A stretch of DNA of 6,878 nucleotides from Planctomycetota bacterium. Lineage in GTDB: Bacteria > Planctomycetota > Phycisphaerae > Phycisphaerales > UBA1924. This document shows, one piece after another, positions 1-5,538 of the stretch. Position numbers and translations under genes: made by a program. The stretch is taken from assembly GCA_023412695.1 (NCBI GenBank), contig JAEYNG010000120.1, forward strand, positions 1-6,878, read 5' to 3'. The notes below the pieces were generated by a model. The model was not told where the DNA came from. It ran no database searches and saw only the letters and a list, made by a program, of their open reading frames with translations. The stretch's first letter is position 1, and the number at the start of each line of letters is the position of its first letter.

Positions 1-1
1 C

Positions 2-595
2 GCCGTCGGTACGCTCACCATCTCCGGCGGCGCGATGCGCCGCAACGGCGGCGCGGGCATCCGCTGCTCAAGCGGCGCCTGCACGATCGCCGACTGCGTC
101 AGCGAGCTCAACGGCACCAACGCCGGCGTCACCGGCGGCGGCATCATCATGGACAACTGCCCGTCAATCTCGCTCCAGCGTTGCGTCTGCAGCAACAACA
201 CCGGGCAGGGCGTCCTGTGCACCTCGTCGAGCGGCGTCCCCTCCTCCTTCTCCGCTGTCGAGTGCGTCTGCTCGAGCAACTCGCTCGATGGCATGTCGCT
301 CAGCCACTGCGCCGGCGCGCAGGTCCTCCGCTGCACCTTCTCCTCCAACCTCAACGCCTGGGGCCTTGAGTGCGTCGCGCCCTTCGTCCGCGGCAAGATC
401 GAGGGCTGCTCGTGCACCGGCAACGGCGGCGGCATCCTCGTCGAGGGCACGGGCACGCTCGTCGTCTCCAACTCCTGCTCCGCCGGCCCGCTCGGCTCCA
501 TCTCCGCCGCGCAGGGCAACACCGTCGGCCGCCTGCTCGACCAGGGCTCCATCATGTCCGGCGCGTGCGATCCGTACGGCAACATCATCCATTGA
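2..595 (+). CDS. Cys-rich right-handed parallel beta-helix protein, C-terminal part (5' end outside window)
   Basis: The reading frame is open from the left edge to TGA at 593-595, giving 197 visible residues; the start lies upstream. The ATG at 35 is internal, because the frame continues before it without a stop. The protein consists of irregular repeats of about 22-27 residues rich in Gly, Ser, Asn and Cys, with the recurring pattern [RE]-C-x-[CF]-S-x-N followed by a hydrophobic strand (RCVCSNN, ECVCSSN, RCTFSSN, GCSCTGN). This is typical of pectate-lyase-like parallel beta-helices. There are 16 Cys in 197 residues. Unlike the next four genes it has no dockerin; it ends in DPYGNIIH, an ending I loosely associate with other planctomycete beta-helix proteins. 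It is probably exported, but the signal peptide cannot be seen. No catalytic residues are identifiable, so enzyme activity is unproven. Gene 2 starts 23 bp after its stop, so cotranscription is plausible. Confidence 0.85.
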   Translation, partial: AVGTLTISGGAMRRNGGAGIRCSSGACTIADCVSELNGTNAGVTGGGIIMDNCPSISLQRCVCSNNTGQGVLCTSSSGVPSSFSAVECVCSSNSLDGMSLSHCAGAQVLRCTFSSNLNAWGLECVAPFVRGKIEGCSCTGNGGGILVEGTGTLVVSNSCSAGPLGSISAAQGNTVGRLLDQGSIMSGACDPYGNIIH

Positions 596-605
596 CCCCG
601 CGGCC

Positions 606-612
606 AAAGGAG
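606..612 (+). promoter_or_regulatory. Shine-Dalgarno site that fixes the start of gene 2
   Basis: AAAGGAG lies six bases before ATG 619. The frame is open upstream as far as 370, overlapping the previous gene, but only this ATG has a strong ribosome binding site and is followed directly by a signal peptide. That decides the start. Confidence 0.8.
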
Positions 613-618
613 CTCGCC

Positions 619-1284
619 ATGCGCCATCCCTTTGCCATCGCCGCCGCCATCGCTTTCACAGCCTGCGCACCCGCCGCGCACGCCCAGCCCACCAACATCA
701 GCCCCGCCAACAAGTGGTCGTGGGGCGAGAACATCGGCTGGATGAACTGGCGCGACGCGGGCTCGCCCCCCGGCTCGCAGGGCGCACGCATCGACACCCA
801 CCGCCTCTCCGGTTACGTCTGGGGAGAGAGTGTCGGCTGGATCTTCCTCGGCGACAACGCCCCAGCCTCCGGCGACCATTACGCCAACGTCACCGGCGAC
901 GACTGCGGCGTCAACATCGCCGCTAACGGCGACCTCTTCGGCTTCGCGTGGGGCGAGAACATCGGCTGGATCAACTTCGACACCGCCGCCGTCCTCGGCC
1001 CCCTTGGCCAGCAGGCCCGCTACGACCATGCCGCCCGACGGCTCCGCGGCTATGCATGGGGCGAGAACGTCGGCTGGCTCAACCTCGACCACCCCGAGCA
1101 CTTCGTCGGCACCGGCTGCGCAGCCGACTTCAACGGCGACGGCGTACGCGATGTCCCCGACATCTTCGCCTTCCTCTCCGCGTGGTTCGCGATGGACCCC
1201 CGCGCCGACTTCGACGGCATGAACGGCATCAATGTCCCCGACATCTTCGCCTTCCTCTCCGCGTGGTTCGCCGGGTGCCCGTAA
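619..1284 (+). CDS. Secreted WGENIGW-repeat protein with C-terminal GC-type dockerin
   Basis: 221 residues. The start is ATG 619, behind AAAGGAG. Residues 1-22 form a classical signal peptide (basic start, Ala-rich core, likely cleavage AHA/Q at 22/23). The body, about residues 30-160, contains four copies of W-G-E-[NS]-[IV]-G-W beginning at W35, W68, W111 and W147. Each is followed by an aromatic or aliphatic strand, and copies 2-4 are preceded by a G-[YF]-x segment, so the repeat unit is about 33-43 residues. I cannot assign these repeats to a named domain; they look like short beta-hairpins with exposed Trp, and carbohydrate or surface binding is speculation. Residues 167-221 are a GC-type dockerin: C167, loop 1 DFNGDGVRDVPD with good calcium ligands, loop 2 DFDGMNGINVPD with Met at ligand position 5, and a terminal GCP. 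Known dockerins bind cohesins outside the cell; the partner here is not visible. Confidence 0.93.
   Translation: MRHPFAIAAAIAFTACAPAAHAQPTNISPANKWSWGENIGWMNWRDAGSPPGSQGARIDTHRLSGYVWGESVGWIFLGDNAPASGDHYANVTGDDCGVNIAANGDLFGFAWGENIGWINFDTAAVLGPLGQQARYDHAARRLRGYAWGENVGWLNLDHPEHFVGTGCAADFNGDGVRDVPDIFAFLSAWFAMDPRADFDGMNGINVPDIFAFLSAWFAGCP
719..971 (+). repeat. 25-bp direct repeat coding for the WGENIGW motif (719-743 and 947-971)
   Basis: The 25 bases running from the cgtgg at 719 to the ctggat at 743 are repeated exactly at 947-971. They encode motif copies 1 and 3 of gene 2. Copies 2 (around 822) and 4 (around 1057) have diverged at several bases. The feature marks the outer limits of the two identical copies, not one continuous repeat. 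Confidence 0.8.
1151..1271 (+). repeat. Perfect 40-bp direct repeat inside the gene 2 dockerin (1151-1190 and 1232-1271)
   Basis: The 40 bases beginning atgtccccgacatc at 1151 recur without a mismatch at 1232, a period of 81 bp (27 codons). They encode V-P-D-I-F-A-F-L-S-A-W-F-A in each dockerin half. The flanking bases differ on both sides (g/a before, g/c after). The corresponding halves in genes 3, 4 and 5 have diverged at synonymous sites. Confidence 0.9.
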
Positions 1285-1334
1285 CCCCCGCCCCACGCCT
1301 ACGCATAGATACCCAGCAGAGACGACATGATTCC

Positions 1335-1370
1335 TGTGGGAGCCCGCCTCCGCGGCGGACGTCTCTCACA
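1335..1370 (+). repeat. Imperfect hairpin or REP-like palindrome between genes 2 and 3
   Basis: Bases 1335-1342 (tgtgggag) pair with 1363-1370 (tctctcaca) through eight base pairs including one G-U. Inside, ccgcc 1344-1348 pairs with ggcgg 1354-1358 around a five-base loop, leaving a one-by-four internal loop. No T-run follows, so it is not a classical intrinsic terminator. The GTGG foot plus GC-rich stem resembles REP-type intergenic palindromes. It ends 11 bases before the gene 3 ribosome binding site, so it could also act as an mRNA 3'-end or translation element. Confidence 0.5.
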
Positions 1371-1393
1371 CTCCCGTTGCGAAGGAGAGAATC

Positions 1394-2527
1394 ATGAGCA
1401 CCACCCGCCGGATGCAGGCACTCGCGGTCGCAAGCGTCCTCGCCGCATCGCACGTGGCTGTTGCCCAATGCACGCCCACGCTCATCGGCTCTCACCCCGG
1501 CGCAGCCGAGGACGTCCACATCGACGGCACGCTCGCCTACATCACCGACAGCGCAAACGGCATCCGCATCATCGACATCGCCAACCCCGCCGCGCCCACG
1601 CTCGTTGGCACCGCCAGCACCGGCTTCGGCCGCGGCGTATACGTCCAAGGCAACTTCCTCTACATCGCCAACGACGGCGCGGGCCTCTTCATCGTTGACG
1701 TCGCCGATCCGTCGCAGCCCGTCCTCCGCGGCCAGATCGCCCTCGACCTCGCAGGCGATGTCGTCGTGCACGGCGACCTCGCCTACGTCGTCAACTCCTT
1801 CAGCGGGCTCGCCATCGTCGATGTCTCCGACCCCGCCGCGCCCTCCCTCGTCGGCTCGTTCGACACCGTCGGCGCGACGCAGGCCGTCGCGCTCGCGGGC
1901 GACCTCGCACTCGTCGTGACAGCCGGCGCCGCCGCGGCTCACAACACACTCACCATCATCGACGTCTCCAACCCGGCCGCGCCAGCGCTGGTCACCGCGT
2001 TCCCCGCGCCCGACCGCGCGCACGACATCGCGATCGACGGCAACACCGCATACATCGCCTGTCGGTTCGCCGGGCTCTGGGCCGTCGATATCTCCAGCCC
2101 CGCTTCACCGGCCACGCTTGCGATCGAAGACACGCCCGGCTTTGCGCACGGCATAAGCGCGGCAAACGGCCGCGTGTTTCTTGCCGACTTTGAGGGCGGT
2201 CTGCGCGTCTTCGACATCTCAAACCCGGCCTCGCCGCAGTTCCTCGGCGCGCTCGCCTCGCCGAGCTTCGCCTTCGCCACAGCTACAACCGATGGACTCG
2301 CGCTCGTCGCCAACTTCACCGCCGGTCTCCTCATCGCCGACATCGAGCCCTGCCTCCCGTGCGACGCCGACTTTGACGGCAACGGCCAGCCCGACGTCCC
2401 CGATATCTTCGCGTTCCTCGCGGCTTGGTTCGCCGGCGACTCCGCCGCGGACGTGGACGGCGTGCCCGGGGTCTCCGTGCCGGATATTTTCCACTTTTTG
2501 TCAAACTGGTTCGCCGAATGCCCCTGA
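1394..2527 (+). CDS. Secreted LVIVD-repeat beta-propeller with C-terminal GC-type dockerin
   Basis: 377 residues. ATG 1394 follows AAGGAGAG at 1382-1389. Residues 1-24 are a signal peptide with two Arg near the start, a hydrophobic core and likely cleavage AVA/Q at 24/25. Residues about 30-319 contain repeats of the LVIVD family (Pfam PF08309): G-x-[LA]-x-Y-[IV], a short loop, then [IV]-[IV]-D-[IV]-[SA]-[ND]-P-[AS]-x-P-x-L-V. The D-[IV]-x-x-P cores lie near residues 61, 102, 143, 190, 232 and 274; a seventh strand at 313-319 (LIADIEP) lacks the x-P-x-L-V half. Seven units fit a seven-bladed propeller, a fold used for protein or ligand binding; no enzyme residues are evident. Residues 320-377 hold C320 and C323 and the dockerin loops DFDGNGQPDVPD and DVDGVPGVSVPD, ending ECP. 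The fourth blade has an Ala-rich insertion near residues 177-183. The product probably acts at the cell surface or outside it. Confidence 0.95.
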   Translation: MSTTRRMQALAVASVLAASHVAVAQCTPTLIGSHPGAAEDVHIDGTLAYITDSANGIRIIDIANPAAPTLVGTASTGFGRGVYVQGNFLYIANDGAGLFIVDVADPSQPVLRGQIALDLAGDVVVHGDLAYVVNSFSGLAIVDVSDPAAPSLVGSFDTVGATQAVALAGDLALVVTAGAAAAHNTLTIIDVSNPAAPALVTAFPAPDRAHDIAIDGNTAYIACRFAGLWAVDISSPASPATLAIEDTPGFAHGISAANGRVFLADFEGGLRVFDISNPASPQFLGALASPSFAFATATTDGLALVANFTAGLLIADIEPCLPCDADFDGNGQPDVPDIFAFLAAWFAGDSAADVDGVPGVSVPDIFHFLSNWFAECP

Positions 2528-2534
2528 AAAACCA

Positions 2535-2565
2535 TTGACAGCCCGAGCGGATCGTACATTCTAAA
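2535..2565 (+). promoter_or_regulatory. Candidate sigma70-type promoter for gene 4
   Basis: A perfect -35 hexamer TTGACA is at 2535-2540, eight bases after the gene 3 stop, in a locally AT-richer stretch. The -10 is less clear: TCTAAA at 2560-2565 matches four of six positions with a 19-base spacer, and TACATT at 2555-2560 matches four of six with a 14-base spacer. Either would give a 5' leader of about 25-30 bases before ATG 2598. Confidence 0.4.
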
Positions 2566-2586
2566 GGACCCGCACCTCGCTCCTTC

Positions 2587-2590
2587 AGGA
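2587..2590 (+). promoter_or_regulatory. Ribosome binding site that chooses ATG 2598 over ATG 2592
   Basis: AGGA at 2587-2590 is one base from ATG 2592, too close to function for it, but seven bases from the in-frame ATG 2598, a normal spacing. The protein is two residues shorter with the second start. Confidence 0.55.
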
Positions 2591-2597
2591 AATGGCA

Positions 2598-3950
2598 ATG
2601 CTGCTCCAACCCGCCGCAATCCTCCTCTCCCTCGTCCCGGCCTGGAGCGGTCCTGATGCCGTGATGTCCGACCTCGCGGCCCCCGCCCGGATGGCGGCCT
2701 CGACACCGCCCGGCAGCATCGCCTACGCCGTCGGCGGCAATACATGCAATCTCGGCGATGCGCCGCTCCCGTTCTCGCCGGTGAACGCGGGCGTACATCC
2801 GATCTTCGCACAAAACCTCTATCGGCTTCGCAACGGACGCATCGAGCAGATCGGGCTCTCCTGGGCCTTCCACGAGTTCTGTCCGCTCCAGGAATCCAAC
2901 TGCGCAACCTGCATCCCCGTCCAGTCACCCTGCGCCGCGCTCGGGCCCGGCTGCTCTTCGTTCGACACCTCCAACCTCGCGGGCTCGACACTCGCGCTCG
3001 GACCCCGCTCCGAAGTGGACGCCGCGGCCGGCACATATGTCTATCCCAACTCGACGCCCGCGCCCGGATTCCCCGGTGGCCGGATGCTCGTGCACAACGA
3101 CGACCTGAACCCTGCGATCAACCCGGGCGCCACCTACTTCTCCGAGCTTGTCGTCGTCAGCCCCGCCGACGCCGCCGCCGGCAACAGCACGAACAACGCC
3201 TCCCACCGGCAGGTGATCCCGACGACCTTCACAGACGGCGGCTGGAACATCGTGAACGCCGGGTCGTCGCAGTTCGACGGCCAGCCGGCCGTCCTCGCGC
3301 TCGCACGCCTCAGCCCCCCGGGCTCGACGCGCACCGCCACGCTCGACATCGAGGGCGACGGCCGCGTGTACGTCGTTTCTACCGCGTGGTACGAGGGCCC
3401 GCGCTCCTGGCGCTACGAGTACGCGGTCTTCAACCTGTCCTCCGACCGCGCGATCGGTCAGTTCAGCGTCCCGATCGTGCCGAACCTCTTCATCGATGTC
3501 ACCGGCACCGACTTCCGCGGCGTGACGCACCACAGCGGCGAGGTCTGGTCCAGCACGCCATGGTCCGTCTCACACATCGTCGGCGACGCGACCGACCATT
3601 GGGTCTGGTCCACCGAGTCATTCACGACGAACCCGAACGCGAACGCCATCCGCTGGGGAACGCTTTACAACTTCACGCTGTACGCGGACTCCCCGCCCGC
3701 CGAGGGCCACGTGCGGCTCGGCCTCTTCAAGCCCGGCGAGGTCGGCGATGTCTTCGCCGACGCGTTCGTGCCGTCGCAGGCCTGCCCGGCCGACTTCGAC
3801 CATAACGCCGTGCACGAGGTCCCCGACATCTTCGCGTTCCTCGCTGCGTGGTTCGCCGGCGAAACCACCGCCGACGTGGACGGTGTGCCCGGCCTTGGCG
3901 TCCCCGACATTTTCGCCTTCCTCGCGTCCTGGTTCGCAGGCTGCCCGTGA
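2598..3950 (+). CDS. Secreted planctomycete-type protein of unknown function with C-terminal GC-type dockerin
   Basis: 450 residues from ATG 2598 (452 from the alternative ATG 2592); stop TGA 3948-3950. The N-terminus is hydrophobic (MLLQPAAILLSLVPAWSG), a likely signal peptide, though with no Lys or Arg before the core. Residues about 39-392 form one large domain with L-Y-R-L-R-N-G-R-x-E-Q-I-G at 74-86, a Cys cluster at C95, C102, C105, C112 and C119, L-G-P-R-S-E-V-D at 134-141, and several Trp- and Tyr-rich strands. I recognise this combination as a recurrent secreted family in Planctomycetota without a known function; no catalytic site can be named. Residues 396-450 are the dockerin: C396, loops DFDHNAVHEVPD (Glu in place of Asp at position 9) and DVDGVPGLGVPD, ending GCP. 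It lies 70 bp after gene 3 and has its own promoter-like sequence. Confidence 0.93.
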   Translation: MLLQPAAILLSLVPAWSGPDAVMSDLAAPARMAASTPPGSIAYAVGGNTCNLGDAPLPFSPVNAGVHPIFAQNLYRLRNGRIEQIGLSWAFHEFCPLQESNCATCIPVQSPCAALGPGCSSFDTSNLAGSTLALGPRSEVDAAAGTYVYPNSTPAPGFPGGRMLVHNDDLNPAINPGATYFSELVVVSPADAAAGNSTNNASHRQVIPTTFTDGGWNIVNAGSSQFDGQPAVLALARLSPPGSTRTATLDIEGDGRVYVVSTAWYEGPRSWRYEYAVFNLSSDRAIGQFSVPIVPNLFIDVTGTDFRGVTHHSGEVWSSTPWSVSHIVGDATDHWVWSTESFTTNPNANAIRWGTLYNFTLYADSPPAEGHVRLGLFKPGEVGDVFADAFVPSQACPADFDHNAVHEVPDIFAFLAAWFAGETTADVDGVPGLGVPDIFAFLASWFAGCP

Positions 3951-3954
3951 TCGC

Positions 3955-3983
3955 TTGACGCGGGCGGCTTGCGCGTGTCCACT
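3955..3983 (+). promoter_or_regulatory. Weak promoter candidate for gene 5, possibly giving a leaderless mRNA
   Basis: TTGACG at 3955-3960 begins four bases after the gene 4 stop. A 17-base spacer leads to TCCACT at 3978-3983, which matches only three of six -10 positions. If real, transcription would begin at or next to ATG 3989, which would fit the absence of any ribosome binding site there. Confidence 0.25.
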
Positions 3984-3988
3984 TGGGC

Positions 3989-5527
3989 ATGCGTTATCGC
4001 CCCGCGCCCATCCTCCTCTGCGCTCTCCTCCTGCTCGCACTCCTCGCGCCCGCGTCCCCCGCACGCGCGAACGACTGCGCCACCGTCTCTACCTTCGCCG
4101 ACAGCCTCGCGCCGTCGCGCCTCATCTACATCTCCCCCACCGGCAACAACGCCACCGGCGACGGCTCACAGCAAGCCCCATACGCCACCATCGCCTACGC
4201 CGCGGCCCAGGCCACGCCCGGAACCGCCATCCGCCTCCTCCCCGGCACGTACCCCGGCGGCGCGTTCCTCAACAACCTCCGCGGCAACTCCGCCGCTCCT
4301 ATCTGGCTCGGCGGCGAACCCGGCGCACACCCCCGCCCCATCATCTCCGGCGGCTCCAACAACATCCAGCTCTCCCGCGCCCGCTGGCTCGTCATTCACG
4401 ACCTCGAACTCACCGGCGCAACCGGCAACGGCCTGAACGCCGACGACGGCGGCGAGGTCGACAACCCCGACGCCGCGGGCCCCATCCTCTTCCGCAACCT
4501 CCTCATCCGCGACATCGGCCCCACCGGCAACCGCGACGCACTCAAGCTCTCGGGCATCTACGACTTCGTCATCGACGACTGCACCTTCCGCAACGCGGGC
4601 GACGGCGGCAGCCTCATCGACATGGTCGGCTGTCATCGCGGCCTCATCACCCGCTCGCGACTCGAGGGCCGCTGCTCCAGCGGCGTCCAGGCCAAGGGCG
4701 GCACCGCCGACATCGACATCCACCGCTGCTGGTTCGAGAACGTCTCCGCCAACCAGGCCCGCGCGTGCAACATCGGCGGCTCCACCGGCCTCGAGTTCTT
4801 CCGCCCGCCGCTCTCAACGACGGACCCCAACGCCGAGAGCCGCCGCGTCCGTGTCACCTCCTGCGTCTTCTCCGCCTGCGACAACCCCGTCGCCTTCGTC
4901 GGCACGGTCAACTCCGTCTTCGCGCACAACACCATCATCCGCCCGCGCGCCCGTGTCCTCCGCATCCTGCAGGAGACCACCTCCACCGGCCCCTACACCT
5001 TCGAGCCCTGCGGCGACAACGACTTCTCCGGCAACCTTGTCTTCTTTGATCGCTCCGCAATCCTCGGCGTCACCAACGTCGGCCCCAACACCGCGCCGAC
5101 GACCTTCACCTTCGACAGCAACCTCTGGTACGCCTTCAACAACCCCGCGCAATCCTCGCCCGGCCTCCCCGCCCCCGAAGCCAACAGCCTCGTCGGCGTC
5201 AACCCTCAACTGCTCGACGAGCCCGCGCAGGACTACCGCCTCGCGCCCGAGAGCCCCGCCGTCGCCGCGGGCCCGCTCCCGCTCCGCGCAACCGCCGATC
5301 ACACCGGCCGCTGCCTCGCCTCGCCCCCATCGATCGGCGCATACCAGTTCGCCGCGCCCTGCATCGCCGACTTCGACGCCAACACACGCCTCGAGGTCCC
5401 CGACATCTTCGCGTTCCTCTCCGCGTGGTTGGCGGGCGACCCGCGCACCGACATCGACGGTGAGGACGGCGTGCAGGTCCCCGACATCTTCGCCTTCCTC
5501 TCCGCCTGGTTCACCGGCTGCGGCTGA
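3989..5527 (+). CDS. Secreted parallel beta-helix protein, polysaccharide-lyase-like, with C-terminal GC-type dockerin
   Basis: 512 residues from ATG 3989; a TTG at 3983 is in frame but neither has a clear ribosome binding site, and the signal peptide fits ATG (MRYR, Leu-rich core, cleavage ARA/N at 27/28). Residues 46-91 (Y-I-S-P-T-G-N, then G-S-x-x-A-P-Y-A-T-I, then L-L-P-G-T-Y-P-G-G) are the usual N-terminal cap of secreted right-handed beta-helices such as PL9/PL6-like lyases. The helix core shows D-A-L-K-L-S-G (183-189), D-M-V-G-C-H-R-G (211-218), G-V-Q-A-K-G-G (232-238) and N-I-G-G-S-T-G (261-267), strongly conserved-looking turns with Lys186 and Lys236 as possible active-site residues. 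Residues 405-428 (N-P-Q-L, then D-Y-R-L-x-P-x-S-P-A-V-A-A-G) close the helix. The dockerin begins at C458, with loops DFDANTRLEVPD and DIDGEDGVQVPD, and ends GCG. Lyase activity and substrate are inference. Confidence 0.93.
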   Translation: MRYRPAPILLCALLLLALLAPASPARANDCATVSTFADSLAPSRLIYISPTGNNATGDGSQQAPYATIAYAAAQATPGTAIRLLPGTYPGGAFLNNLRGNSAAPIWLGGEPGAHPRPIISGGSNNIQLSRARWLVIHDLELTGATGNGLNADDGGEVDNPDAAGPILFRNLLIRDIGPTGNRDALKLSGIYDFVIDDCTFRNAGDGGSLIDMVGCHRGLITRSRLEGRCSSGVQAKGGTADIDIHRCWFENVSANQARACNIGGSTGLEFFRPPLSTTDPNAESRRVRVTSCVFSACDNPVAFVGTVNSVFAHNTIIRPRARVLRILQETTSTGPYTFEPCGDNDFSGNLVFFDRSAILGVTNVGPNTAPTTFTFDSNLWYAFNNPAQSSPGLPAPEANSLVGVNPQLLDEPAQDYRLAPESPAVAAGPLPLRATADHTGRCLASPPSIGAYQFAAPCIADFDANTRLEVPDIFAFLSAWLAGDPRTDIDGEDGVQVPDIFAFLSAWFTGCG

Positions 5528-5538
5528 CGCCCACAGCC

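Noticed and set aside
592..597. TTGACC overlapping the gene 1 stop as a promoter for gene 2
   Set aside because: Any -10 at normal spacing would fall on the gene 2 start codon, which needs the ribosome binding site at 606-612 upstream of it; the match is the stop codon context.
164..607. Long - strand open frame opposite gene 1, and similar ones at 1229-2023, 1939-3036, 2925-3533, 4166-4723 and 4814-5542
   Set aside because: They mirror codon structure of the + strand genes in a GC-rich genome, are low-complexity (Arg-, Ala- or Gly/Val/Asp-rich), and lack ribosome binding sites, signal peptides or recognisable domains.
1151..1271. Direct repeats as a CRISPR array or mobile element ends
   Set aside because: Only two units, in frame inside a dockerin, with coding 'spacer'; fully explained by the duplicated loop.
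1305..1312. TAGATA as a -10 box for gene 3
   Set aside because: No -35-like hexamer at a suitable distance upstream.
1327..1698. Possible small gene starting in the gap before gene 3
   Set aside because: No ribosome binding site, overlaps the hairpin and the propeller gene, and the translation is Arg/His-rich low complexity.
3748..5049. 433-codon + strand frame overlapping genes 4 and 5
   Set aside because: Very Arg-, Pro- and His-rich, crosses two well-supported genes in another frame and shows no domain; a frame shadow.
5522..5538. Small hairpin (ggctg/cagcc, seven-base loop) in the convergent gap as a bidirectional terminator
   Set aside because: Only five base pairs and no T-run on either strand; expected often by chance at this GC content.
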